Assembly (NCBI GenBank): GCA_026770575.1
Contig: MU657180.1
Location: 418,705 to 482,704 of the forward strand
Reading direction: 5' to 3'
Length of the DNA: 64,000 nucleotides
Origin: Pelagophyceae sp. CCMP2097
Taxonomy: Eukaryota > Sar > Pelagophyceae
In this document: piece by piece, positions 43,501 to 53,014 of the stretch
Layout of the letters: each line of letters opens with the position of its first letter
Numbering within the stretch: position 1 is the first letter of the stretch
Notes under the pieces: generated by a model
Databases searched by the model: none
Seen by the model: only the letters and a program-made list of their open reading frames with translations
Told to the model about the DNA's origin: nothing
Program-made: the position numbers and the translations under genes

Positions 43501-45564
43501 CTACTCCTTGGACTCGGCGCCGACCTTGTCCGACAGCTTTTGCGCGTCGCTGTCGACGACGTCGGCAAAGCGCATGTCCGCGAGCTCCGCCTCGTCGATG
43601 ACCGAGTCGAGGCGCGGCACTTTGAGAAAGGGCTTGCGCGCCGCGTCGCCGCCGATGTAGACGTCGCACGTCGAGAAGAAGAACGTGGCCGCGAGGGAGA
43701 TGAGCGGCACGATGATGAATGTGACCATGGTCTTCGTCCCGCAGAGCGCGCACTCGTAGGGCGTGCCGTCGGACCGCGAGTTGGTGAGCCAAAAGTAGGC
43801 AAAGGGGCCCTTTTGGTAGACGGCGCCCGTGTACGGATTCACAGCCTCGCGGACGCCGTTGACTTGGCCGTTGACCAGCACCGCCGCGATGCCGGACGCG
43901 GCGCCGAGGAAGGCCCCGAGCTCCGTCGGCGCCGCGATGTAGAAGCGTCCCCAGCGCAGGTCATCGGTCATGAGGCCCGAGAAGAGCGGCAACACAGCGG
44001 TGGCGCAGACGAGGTCCGCGACGAGGAAGAGCGGCACGACCTCCATGCGGTCCGCGGCCTGGATCACGGCTGCGATGTTGAAGCCTACGACGATCAGGCG
44101 ACTCCAGTTCGGGCTGAGCTTGTGGTTCAAAAGGTCGCTCGAAAGGATGGAGCAGATGCCGTTCTGGACCGTGTCCAGCGACGACGCGGAGAGCATGGTG
44201 AGTAGGACCAGGGTAACGTAGTGCCAGAATATCGGCAGCGGCTCCAGCAGGTCGAAGAAGGAGAGGTAGGCGAGCTTGTTGAACGAGTCGTAGGCCGTGC
44301 GGTCGTTGGCGTAGGCGATCATGCCTCAAGAAGCGGGTTTTCTATGATTCGAATGCAATGCGGCAGGTCCGCAAGCCCCCAGGAGGGTCGACGAGGCCCG
44401 ACGAAGGTCCAGAAAGACACTCACCCATGATGCCGAAGAACATCATCACCAAGAAAACACCAAACGCTCCCAATGCGAACCCGATCCGCAGGTCCCGGTC
44501 AGACTCCGCCGCCCAGACGCGCTGCCACGTGCCCTGGTTGAACAAAGCCGCCGAGATGATGGCGATCCACAAGCTGACCAGAGCTTCGAAGCCCTTGGAG
44601 AACCTACGCAAACGGCGGTCGTTTGGGTGGCGAGGCACGCGGTCGTTCGGGCGGCGAGGCGCGCGTTTCGAAAAGACGCACCAGCCCGTCGCGGCGTCAA
44701 AGTCGCGCTCCGAGACCTGGTTTTGCTTCAGCGTCGTGGTGGCGAAGAGGAGGACGGTGCAGAGCGTGATGATGCACATGCCCTGGACCTTGTCCGTCAG
44801 GATCGACGCGGGCAGGCCGGCGACAGCGGTGTAGAACCAGGTAAACGCCGCCACGGACACGGTCACGGTGGTGGTGTACCCCGTGTTGTTGTTCCCCGCC
44901 GTGTCTTTTCCGATGAGCAAAGCGTAGACGTTGCCGATGGTCGTCAGCTCCGCGACCATGAGAATGTACATGAAGAAGCACGAGATGCAGCAGACGTGGA
45001 TGTGCATCAAACGGCCGTATCTCTTCAGCGCGAAGTCCGTCGCGGAGAAGCCGCCGAGCTGCAGCTTCTCGTCGTTGTCCACCCGCCGCTTGATGAGCGG
45101 CCCGAGCCAGCACAGCACCAGCGCGGGGACCTATTGGAACGGTCCTTGGGGACTCTATAGGCCGTGAGAGAGCCCGGGGCACGGGTTTCGGAGAAGAGGT
45201 TCGACCCTCTTCTCGATGGGTCAGTCCGACTCACGGCCGCGCCCGTCGAATAGCCGATGACGCCCCACCACGAGATGACGCGCGTGGCCCCGAGCTGCGT
45301 GGAGCCGTAGACGATCCAGGCGCCCATGCCGCTCGCGAAGAAGCTGAGCGCAATCGAATACCACTTCGACTGGCCGCGGTGCGAGAGGAAGCCGTCGTTT
45401 GGTTTCAGAATCGACTGCAGCGGCATCTTCTTGCGCAGCAGCTCGACCATGGTGACGACGGAGAAGGAGAGGAGGAGCGTGTAGAGCACGGCCCAGGCGC
45501 CGTTCTCGGGGACGTTGAACGAGATGGCGTTCTGCAGGGCGCGGCCGGCCATAGAAGGAGACAT
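43501..45564 (-). CDS. Sodium:solute symporter (SSF family, DUR3/urea-transporter-like)
   Basis: Three exons (45564-45235, 45130-44425, 44324-43501) give 619 residues. Multiple membrane helices are visible: GAWAVLYTLLLSFSVVTMVE, WYSIALSFFASGMGAWIVYG, VPALVLCWLGPLIKRR, FFMYILMVAELTTIGNVYAL, TVSVAAFTWFYTAVAGLPAS, GFEALVSLWIAIISAALFNQ, IGFALGAFGVFLVMMFFGIM and LTMLSASSLDTVQNGICSIL. The GTWQRVWAAESDRDLRIGF segment is the classic SSF motif of helix TM6-7, and LSASSLDTVQNG corresponds to the Na2-site helix of the family. The carrier is likely a Na+-coupled transporter of a small solute; urea is a guess from overall likeness to DUR3-type proteins. The cytosolic tail is acidic. The 104-bp first intron contains an inverted repeat (AGAAGAGG and CCTCTTCT). 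Confidence 0.82.
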
Positions 45565-46775
45565 TGTACGAGAAGACTGCTGCGCGACGACGACTGCCTA
45601 CCTGCTCCCCGCCGCAAGAATTACCTTGTTCCGGGTGTTGACCGTGCTTCTCAGACCCTTCGAGAGGAAGGACCGCCGGTGCAGATAGCTCTGTTGCTTG
45701 TGATGTTGCTCCTTCTTCAACTGAGGATCCCCTACGTCAGCAGGATCCTGAGATTACCCTACGTCAGCAGGAAAAGAAGGTCAAAAGGAACCGCTAGTAA
45801 TTTCGATTGAACATTTTTGGATCTTTTCGCCAAGGTCAACTCAGGGTTCTCTGCGGCCAAGGGCCGGGGAGCGGTCGAGGAGCGTCCGCAATCGCCCCGC
45901 CGCTGGCGTGGCGCGTGCCTCCCGAGCGGCCGAGGTCCGCACGCGGCAATGACCGCCGATGCTCGAGCCGGTATTTTACCACTTGGTTTTATCGCACGCA
46001 TTGTCAGATTCTGAAATTTGGCAAAACGGTTTTGAATGCGAATCAATACAACAAGAAATGGATATTACAAGAGTGCGCCGGAGGCACACGGAGGACCCGA
46101 CTTCGAGCGAAGGATACAGACAAATCCCATTGCAATGCCCACGTAAATAATTAAAATTATTTAAACTAATCGCTGAATTTTGCGGCCGACCAGATTCGAA
46201 CCTGTGACCAAAAACTTCTTCTATGATGATTCCAATGAGGCTCCTGCTCGACCTCCATTCCCAATTTTAGCGATCGCATCAAACACCAATCGCTGAATCG
46301 ACCGAGTTGCTGTCCTTTCCTCCCAAAGGCGGAACCTCGCGGATTTACCGTGGACGGACAGAAGGACAGACGGACGGACAGACAAAATCGCCCCTGGTAA
46401 TCCTTCAATCAAAGGACTTGAAGGGCCCTTGCCGTAAACTGACGTTGATTAAACACCAAGGACCCTTCGGGTCCTCAATACTGGACGACCCGGCCACTTT
46501 CCCGGTTTGCACCCCACGGGAAAACCCACTTTCGGTTTCGCTGTTCCGTTTCTGTGGGCGGGAAATATTTAAAAAAAAATGAACTTTTTCAATATTTCAA
46601 AAACGCCACTCAATAATTTAAATCCAGCAATTTCGTGTGAAAATCAAGAGATTTGACTCTATTTCATGTGAAAATCAAGATTATTGGCTCCATTTCAGTT
46701 GAAATGGAGCCCATAATCTACGATTTTCGGCGGGAAGTCGGAATTTTTGGTGTGCACAAACTGGGAGGGGTTAAG
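45565..46775. other. AT-richer gene-poor stretch before assembly gap
   Basis: No protein gene is supported and composition falls well below that of the genic DNA. It contains a direct repeat of CCCTACGTCAGCAGGA near 45728-45775, a GGACGGACAGA-type simple repeat near 46352-46385, a tRNA-like T-arm on the minus strand near 46180-46210, and a tandem TTTCRTGTGAAAATCAAGA repeat leading into a hairpin at 46667-46729. Confidence 0.6.
46667..46729. repeat. Long hairpin (inverted repeat)
   Basis: GGCTCCATTTCA (46686-46697) and TGAAATGGAGCC (46700-46711) pair perfectly over a 2-base loop. GATTAT and ATAATC extend the stem after one mismatch, and AAAATC with GATTTT extend it further. It sits beside the assembly gap. 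Confidence 0.8.
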
Positions 46776-47100
46776 NNNNNNNNNNNNNNNNNNNNNNNNN
46801 NNNNNNNNNNNNNNNNNNNNNNNNNNNNNNNNNNNNNNNNNNNNNNNNNNNNNNNNNNNNNNNNNNNNNNNNNNNNNNNNNNNNNNNNNNNNNNNNNNNN
46901 NNNNNNNNNNNNNNNNNNNNNNNNNNNNNNNNNNNNNNNNNNNNNNNNNNNNNNNNNNNNNNNNNNNNNNNNNNNNNNNNNNNNNNNNNNNNNNNNNNNN
47001 NNNNNNNNNNNNNNNNNNNNNNNNNNNNNNNNNNNNNNNNNNNNNNNNNNNNNNNNNNNNNNNNNNNNNNNNNNNNNNNNNNNNNNNNNNNNNNNNNNNN
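46776..47100. other. Assembly gap (run of N)
   Basis: 325 unknown bases. The true length and content are not known; repeats on its left side suggest the assembler failed in repetitive DNA. Confidence 0.99.
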
Positions 47101-47741
47101 CAGTAGGAATGAAGGTTGGGGACAGTTCGCATGTAGGCTCCTGGAGCAATGAGGGCGCGTGCGCGCGCGCCGGGCACTCGGCCGGTCGCCGTGGCCGTGC
47201 GAGGAGCGCGGCGCGACGATCCGCGCGTGCGACGCGCCCGCGCTGCTGCGGCACCGGCCGCGACGAGTCGAGCTTTCGACTGCCGCGCGTCGCAGCGCTT
47301 CGTGGTGGCCTTGCGCGCCGCTGGCGGCGCCAGCGGCGCGGCGCCGGCGATGGCCGCGGCAGTTTGCCCGGGGGCTCTCGCCATGGCAGCCGCGCCGGCG
47401 GGCGGGTCGGCGTGCGCTGCGAATGCGCTCGCGCGATAAACGTCGTAGTCACCTTGGTCGAGAATGCCTTCATCTCGGAGCGCTTTCAGCTCGCGAAGCT
47501 GGTTGCAACCCCAGGCGTGAGCGCCACCAACAGCGCCGCCATCGCGGCAGCCTCCGCGGATCCGGGGCCGCCCCCGCCGCTCGATTTGGAGGCGCCAACA
47601 TTCAAACTCGGTTATCTCGAAATCACCCCTCGCCACTAAGCGTTGCATTCTAGTGTTCCCAGCCACATGTATGTTGCACTGCGTTCGGAAGTCAGTATCA
47701 ATTCTAGCGATCCAAAGTATATCAAGAACAGTGTCACTCAT
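47101..47741 (-). CDS. Partial ORF with a SHOCT-like motif, cut by the gap
   Basis: The minus strand is open from 47741 into the gap. The coding-like part contains GCNQLRELKALRDEGILDQG followed by DYDVYRASAF, which resembles the short SHOCT-type helix pair (L-x-x-L-K-x-L-x-D-x-G-x-L-x-x-x-E/D-Y/F). It is followed by an Ala/Arg-rich low-complexity tail. The C-terminus is lost in the gap, and the region left of 47640 abuts retrotransposon DNA, so the first 30 codons may belong to other sequence. Function unknown. Confidence 0.35.
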
Positions 47742-48400
47742 ATCCTCGAACCCTTAGCGATCGACATAGACTGGTGTGAACACATCTCCGGTACCGCAAT
47801 TGCAAAAGCTAAGGCACACGGCATTTTATGCTATCTACAGATGAACAAACTCTTAACTCAATCAGCAACTTCTGTTACAATCCAAACACTCATGAGGTGG
47901 TCAACGTCTTACCGTACGGCCCCATACCTTCTTCGTAACCCACGCGCTTCCTGGGATCTTCGTGAGGGTCGAATTTTGAAAATTAAGCTTCGCCTCAGTT
48001 GCTTCGAGGCACTGGGCAAAGGGCATAATGTCAAAGATTCTAGCGATTCCAGTGGTCGCATCACTCGAACTAAGTCCATTCCGTACACCCTGAGCTGTCG
48101 CCAGCGATGCACGGAATCTATATATCATATTTTGGGAGATTGTGCTACTTACGCTATACCTCGTGAGGAGTGTTTTAGCAGAATAAGTGAGAAGATTCCT
48201 CTTTTTGATTCTCTGTCAATTCATGCTAAGGTTGACTTCATCATGCATGAGAATACTCCCCATTTCGCCGATACTTTCATTTATCGTTTCTTATTTAAAA
48301 CCTATCAAATTCGCGCTAAGTTGGTTGATCTGACTAGGCCAGGAGAAGGTCCTCCGGGACTGGACATCCTGTGATTTTTATTACATTACATTACGCCAAG
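47643..48400 (+). mobile_element. 3' end of a non-LTR retrotransposon ORF with tail
   Basis: An open frame to 48374 encodes about 240 residues of AT-richer, Ile/Ser-rich protein unlike the neighbouring genes. It ends in the zinc-finger-like module found after the reverse transcriptase of LINE elements: YTLSCRQRCTESIYHILGDC followed by ATYAIPREECF (C-x3-C-x5-H-x4-C, then an Arg). No reverse transcriptase domain is present, so the copy is 5'-truncated, as is usual for LINEs. The stop is followed by a TTTTTATTACATTACATTACG tail of ATTAC units, like the short tandem tails of some LINE clades. The junction with GC-rich DNA is near 47640-47670. I give no restored element. Confidence 0.6.
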
Positions 48401-48426
48401 CTCTATGAAACTATTTGGAGGCATTT

Positions 48427-48584
48427 GTGGCTGGGGAGAATAGAAAACCGGATCTGTCAGGCCGAAAAGACCCCCAGTCTAATCCCCTCTGTTGCGCGCA
48501 AATGCAATTAGAATGGTCGTAAACGCCCTATGAAAAAAGTTTTTTGTGCGTCAATAAGTCCGGTCTTCTATTCTCCCCAGCCAC
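48427..48584. mobile_element. 158-bp MITE-like element
   Basis: Terminal inverted repeats of 26 bp with one mismatch lie at 48427-48452 (begins GTGGCTGGGGAGAATAG) and 48559-48584 (ends CTATTCTCCCCAGCCAC). The direct repeat ATTT flanks it on both sides (48423-48426 and 48585-48588), as a target-site duplication. The interior has no coding potential. Confidence 0.75.
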
Positions 48585-48929
48585 ATTTAGGAATTCCGAC
48601 CTTTTCGTGAGAGAGAAGCTGGAAATCGTGCACACCTCGACGGCGGACCTTTGCCGCGCTGTGCTCGCTCTCGACCCCCCGGCGCCTTTTAAAGGTTATC
48701 CCCGCCCAGAAACGCGTGTCATACTAGGAATCCTAGTATGCAATTGTAGCGTCGAGCGGCGCTTCGGTAACGTTGGAACAGTAAAGAAAACGTGCATTTG
48801 AATTTGCAGCCGGCCCGGTTGTACAGCCAGAGCCGCATCCCCGCAGCTGCGAGTGCGTTCGTTGCGTGCGCTCAAAGGTATTAGGTCTACTGCGTCTACT
48901 AACAGCGTGTGTAAAAAGGTTTTACACGA

Positions 48930-49024
48930 GGTCGCCGGTTCGAGCCCGGCTTTGCGTATAAAAATTCGGAAAATGCCAGCAAGTGAAATGAAGGTACGCC
49001 GGTTCAAATCCGGGTCTGGGTACC
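48930..49024 (+). other. Two tRNA-like T-arm modules
   Basis: GCCGGTTCGAGCCCGGC (about 48933-48949) is a perfect T-arm stem-loop, and GCCGGTTCAAATCCGGG (about 48998-49014) is a near-perfect one. The second is followed closely by GGGTACCA, which resembles an acceptor end with CCA. Neither has a matching 5' acceptor strand, D-arm or anticodon arm, so no tRNA gene is called. A perfect 8-bp stem GTGTAAAA/TTTTACAC precedes the first. These may be tRNA-derived SINE remnants. Confidence 0.4.
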
Positions 49025-49203
49025 AAAAAAAATCAATAAAAATGTGATGTGTTTATATTATACACTTTTCTTAACTGGCTCATGGCACTGGGACCGGAAT
49101 TCCCTTTTGCCAGGGCAAACGTCAGTGACAGGCGGTGTCTTATTTTCATGTCAACAGCCGCTCCTTGATTGCAGTCTCGGCTGCCTCTTGGATCAAGTGG
49201 TTA

Positions 49204-49548
49204 CAGCAGTTCCCACTTTATTTCCGAAAGTCCAAAACCAAAAGCACCGGCCAAAAGCAAAAGCAAAAGCAAAGGCAAAAGCAAAAATCCAATATCCAAA
49301 ACCAAAAGATGTCAAAATCTCAATAAGGCAGATATTTAAAGATTTAATAAAATCCCCGTTTCTTATTTTTGAGAATTGTGCTCAAAAAATGGAAATAGGT
49401 TTGATAAAATCCTAAATATCCGCCTTATTGAGATTTTAACATGCCTTTGGTTTTGGATATTGGATTTTTGCTTTTGCTTTTGCTTTTGCTTTTGCTTTTG
49501 GCCGATGCTTTTGGTTTTGGACTTTCGGAAATAAAGTGGGAACTGCTG
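49204..49548. mobile_element. 345-bp foldback (long-TIR) element
   Basis: Two arms of about 140 bp, 49204-49345 and 49407-49548, are near-perfect inverted repeats. Their ends read CAGCAGTTCCCAC and GTGGGAACTGCTG, and both are flanked by TA, the target duplication of Tc1/mariner-type elements. Each arm contains a run of AAAAGC/GCTTTT hexamers and a CCAATATCCAAAACC block. No transposase is encoded. Confidence 0.75.
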
Positions 49549-49879
49549 TATCTCATCCCCGCAGCTGCGAGATTCCGGAAGTTTTTACTGCGAGAGGATT
49601 CTTCGCAACGCGAAGTTAGTGAAAGCGGTGGGTCGGGCGACGACTTCGGCCGGCCGGAGTCGGCCACGCATCCTTCTCAAAACTTTGCGAGCACGACTCG
49701 GAGCTCTCACTTTTATATGGGAGGGGACTCGGGAGCTTCCGGAAGCCCAAGCTTGAGGTCTGGACTCTGGAGGGGCTAATCTTGGGTTGAGACGCGACTC
49801 GACGTGCGCGTGCTTCCTCCACAACCGCACCCCTTGGCCGGCAGGGTCCACCGCGGCGTTTGGAGCGGGTGGTGCTGAG

Positions 49880-50645
49880 ATGCAGGTGGCTGCGGCGCAG
49901 TTCAGTGGCGAAGATTTGGGCCATCGCTTTGTGCTCCGCAGGCCGCTGAGCAAGGTGACCGCCCGCAAGTGCGCTCTGTGCGCCGACGACGTCTTCCCGC
50001 ACTCCCGGGCCGAGGTCGACGACGCCGACGTCCTCTCCATCCTCAACGTCTGCCAAGAGACCGAGCCGACGGCAATCCCTGGCGAGGCAATCTTCGTCGG
50101 GGGCTTCCGCACCGCGCTGGCCCACGTCGCGGCGCGCCCGGGGGCCTCGGTGGCGAACTGCGCCGGCGCGAAACTGCACGCTTTTCTCCCGAAGACGCGC
50201 GCGCCCTTTGACGCGCTGCGGGCCGCCGGGCGCTGCCTCGACTTGGAATGGGACGACGACGACTCATTCCGGCTCCCGCCCGAAGACGTGCTCCGAGCCG
50301 TCCGCTGGGTCCGCGCGAAGCTCGGCGGCGGCGTCGTATTCAACTGCGCCCAGGGCAAGTCGAGGTCCGCGACTTTGGCGACGGCGTTCCTCATGTTCCA
50401 GCACGACGTCTCCGCCGTAGAGGTCCGTCCGTACGCCTGCCTTTGACGGTGCAACGACCTTCGCGTGGTAGGCGCTGGCCCGCATCCAGCGCGCGCGGCC
50501 CTTTTTGCAGCCCAACGCGGGCTTCCTTTCGCAGCTCTTGGACCTCGAGCCCATGCTGCGCCGCCGGGAGAGATGCACCTGCGGCGCTGTGTACAGATCG
50601 ATGAACCCGTCCGCGCAGACGACGCGTTCGTCATCTTGTTTGTAA
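49880..50645 (+). CDS. Dual-specificity phosphatase-like protein
   Basis: Two exons, 49880-50422 and 50472-50645, give 238 residues. The phosphatase loop VVFNCAQGKSRSATLATAFL has the essential C-x5-R signature, but the usual His before Cys is Asn. It is preceded by LPPEDVLRAVRWVRAKLGGG as in DSPs. The second exon supplies the conserved C-terminal helices LARIQRARPFLQPNAGFLSQ and LLDLEPML, matching the 'RP..PN.GF..QL' element. The general-acid Asp is probably within LEWDDDDSF. The N-terminal 90 residues include ADVLSILNVCQETEPTA, the usual first strand of the fold. The protein would dephosphorylate Tyr/Ser/Thr or be a weakly active relative. The intron donor GTCCGT is atypical. Confidence 0.8.
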
Positions 50646-51109
50646 TCGTGGTCATATTCGACGCTCTTCGAGGCCCGACCTCTTGGGTGCGCCCATCTCC
50701 AGAGGCCGTGCGATGCCGGTCACTGCGAGCGCCGGCCAGAGGCAAACCCCCCTCCAAGCGCTCGTTCCCGGTTGTCGGGCTTTGAATCAGAGTTTGATTA
50801 CGTGAGGTCGATGACGTCCGCAGACTCCGCGACAGACGTCGCATGCGCGCGCGCACCCTTCTCCAAACTTTGGCGAGCGCGAGTCTCACACTTCGACCCC
50901 CCGGCCGGGGCCGGGCACGTGCCGGGTTTCCTCATGAGAGTCAGTCACGTTTCTCTCGCTGCGTCGGGACCACGCGGCCCGCGCAGCACGGCGCCGGTGC
51001 GCCCCAATTCCGAGGAATTCCCGAGTCGCATTCTCGTCGAGGACCGGAAGGAAGCAAACGAAAGGCAGGATATTTAGGTTGAACGCCCAGCAATCGACGC
51101 ACCGCCACG
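50646..51109. other. Intergenic, no supported gene
   Basis: Open frames here are GC-driven and lack domains. The stretch runs from the phosphatase stop to the start of the decayed MYND-Sel1 copy. Confidence 0.4.
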
Positions 51110-52766
51110 ATGGACGACAAGCCGGCCGCGCGCGAGCCCTGCTACGTCTGCGCCGCGCCGGACGGCAAGCAATGCGCCAAGTGCAAGTCGCGCCACTACT
51201 GCACCAAAAAGTGCCAGCTCGCAGAGATCTAGAATAATATGTTTTAAAGAATATCTGGGTCGCCGCGCGGGCTTATGGGCTTATGGGGTCCAGCCTACCC
51301 AATATGGGGTATGGGGCCCCATATGGGGCCCCATATTGGGTCCCGTGGGGCGGCGGGGTTCCAGCCGGCGCGCGTCGCCGCCAGTGGGCCGCCCAAGCTT
51401 GAGCCAGGGCCCACATCGGGGTCCTTGTTAGCACCCCTTGGGCGTCGTCCGGGCGGCTCGGCGTAGACGGCCTCGGACTCGGCGGCTCGTCGTCTTCGTC
51501 GTCATCGGATGGCCCGTCGAGCCGTTGGTGTCGCCCGCGCAATTCCGTATGGGGCCCCACGGGGCCGTATTGGGTCCAGCCTACCCAATATGGGTGTATG
51601 GGGCCCAATATGGGGCCCCATACGGCGACTCAGAAGAATAGGAATCCTATGTGGATATATTATTCCCAATATATTACCCAATATATTCATTGGCGTTAGT
51701 TTGCGAAAATTTAAAACCAACATCAAATACAATTGTAAGCCCAATATTTAACAACCGCAAGCGACACAGACTGAACTCACAGCAGCGACGCCGCTGCGCG
51801 CATTTTCTTTCCTGCATGAGCGAGGCCACAAGGAGGCGTGCAAGGCGCTCGCCGCCGATTTCCAGGACCGCATGCTCGACGCGCTCATGCCGGCAAAGCT
51901 GAAGATCTAGGATGAGCCCGCCATAGCCGAGGACGTCGCGCCCGCAGACGGTTCCACGGCGGCGGCGGGCTTACCGGCTACTCGGACGACTGCAGCGGCA
52001 ATGGTCAAGGCAAGTGCACTGAACGGCGACGCGCCGGACTGTCGCGGCACGTCCCCCATCTGCCTGGACCTGCTCCCAGTCGAAAATGACAGGCAAACAT
52101 TTTACGATTGCTGCTGCAAGATGATTTGCCTGGAATGCAACGTCAAGTGCCGGCAGCACGACGAGCGCTGCCCGCTCTGCCGAACGCCCGCCTCCAAGTC
52201 CGATGCCGATCTGCTGCGCCAGCTGCAGAAGCACGTGGACAAGGGAAATGCCGAGGCGCAGGTGATGCTCGGATGCGCGTACAGCGAAGGAACGTAGGAA
52301 TTCCTATGGTCTCAAGAAGAGCTCGGCGGGCGCTCCAGCTTTTCGAGGCTGCGGCGGCGCAAGGAAATTTTCGAGGTCAGATGCACCTGGGGCTGCGTTA
52401 TCATCGCGGGGACGGCATCGAGATCGACCTCGAGACCGCCGCGCGGTGGTACCGGCGTGCAGCCGAGCAAGGCTATCCTGTTGCTCAGTACAATCTCGGC
52501 GTGCTGCGTCAAGTGCCGGCAAGGGCACGGGCGTGGCGCAGTCGCACGACGAAGCCGTGAAGTGGTTCCGCCTCGCCGCGGCGCAGGGCGACGCCGAAGC
52601 GCTCTTGAACCTCGGCGCGTGTCATCAAAACGGGCAGGGCACGCCAAATGACCTCGACGCGGCGCTGCTCTACAGATGCGCCGCGGCCAAGGGGTACGCC
52701 GGCGCCGCGGCGGCGGTTGAGCGGGTCAGAGCGCGGCTCGAGGCGCGCTCCGGCCGGCCGATATGA
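51110..52766 (+). pseudogene. Decayed MYND-Sel1 gene, paralogue of the gene at 30961-32022
   Basis: It starts with an ATG and an intact MYND half (CYVCAAPDGKQCAKCKSRHY then CTKKCQLAE) and is broken at about 51230. Roughly 560 bp of unrelated palindromic DNA follows before the frame resumes near 51800 (ERGHKEACKALAADFQDRML). A stop (TAG) after AKLKI at 51908-51910 interrupts the next piece. The RING-like part (SPICLDLLPVEND, CCCKMICLECNVKCRQHDER) is intact. The Sel1 region is broken by a stop inside a TAGGAATTCCTA palindrome at 52296-52307 and by at least two frame shifts (near 52330 and 52510), though LQLFEAAAAQGNFRGQMHLG and VAQSHDEAVKWFRLAAAQGD remain readable. Order and spacing match the intact copy. 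The breaks could in part be introns, but no consistent donors are seen. Confidence 0.7.
51236..51780. repeat. Inserted palindromic repeat DNA
   Basis: This interrupts the MYND-Sel1 copy. GGTCCAGCCTACCCAATATG occurs twice (about 51287 and 51570). Around the second copy, CCGTATGGGGCCCCA (from about 51546) and TGGGGCCCCATACGG (to about 51625) form an outer inverted repeat, with further GGGGCCCC palindromes inside both. The last 130 bp are AT-rich and include ATAGGAATCCTAT near 51644. Confidence 0.65.
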
Positions 52767-53014
52767 CCGTCGATGCCAACCATCCCAGTCGACGCTTGCA
52801 TGCCCGCTAACTCAGTTTTCTCCTCGGGGTGCGAGCCCGCCGGCCGAGGCGGGGCCTTGCTGGCTATGGCCCAATGCTGCCGCGCAATTCTCCTAACGGC
52901 GTCGTCCGAGGGTTTTCGTCTTCTAAAAACTCCGGCTCAGCAAGGCGCCGGCTTGAGGAGGCCTCGAGCTGCACCACCGCCGAGCGCCCCAACGCAGCAG
53001 TCACGGTCATCGCA

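Noticed and set aside
48870..48957. A tRNA gene
   Set aside because: Only the T-arm folds; no acceptor pair, D-arm or anticodon arm can be built.
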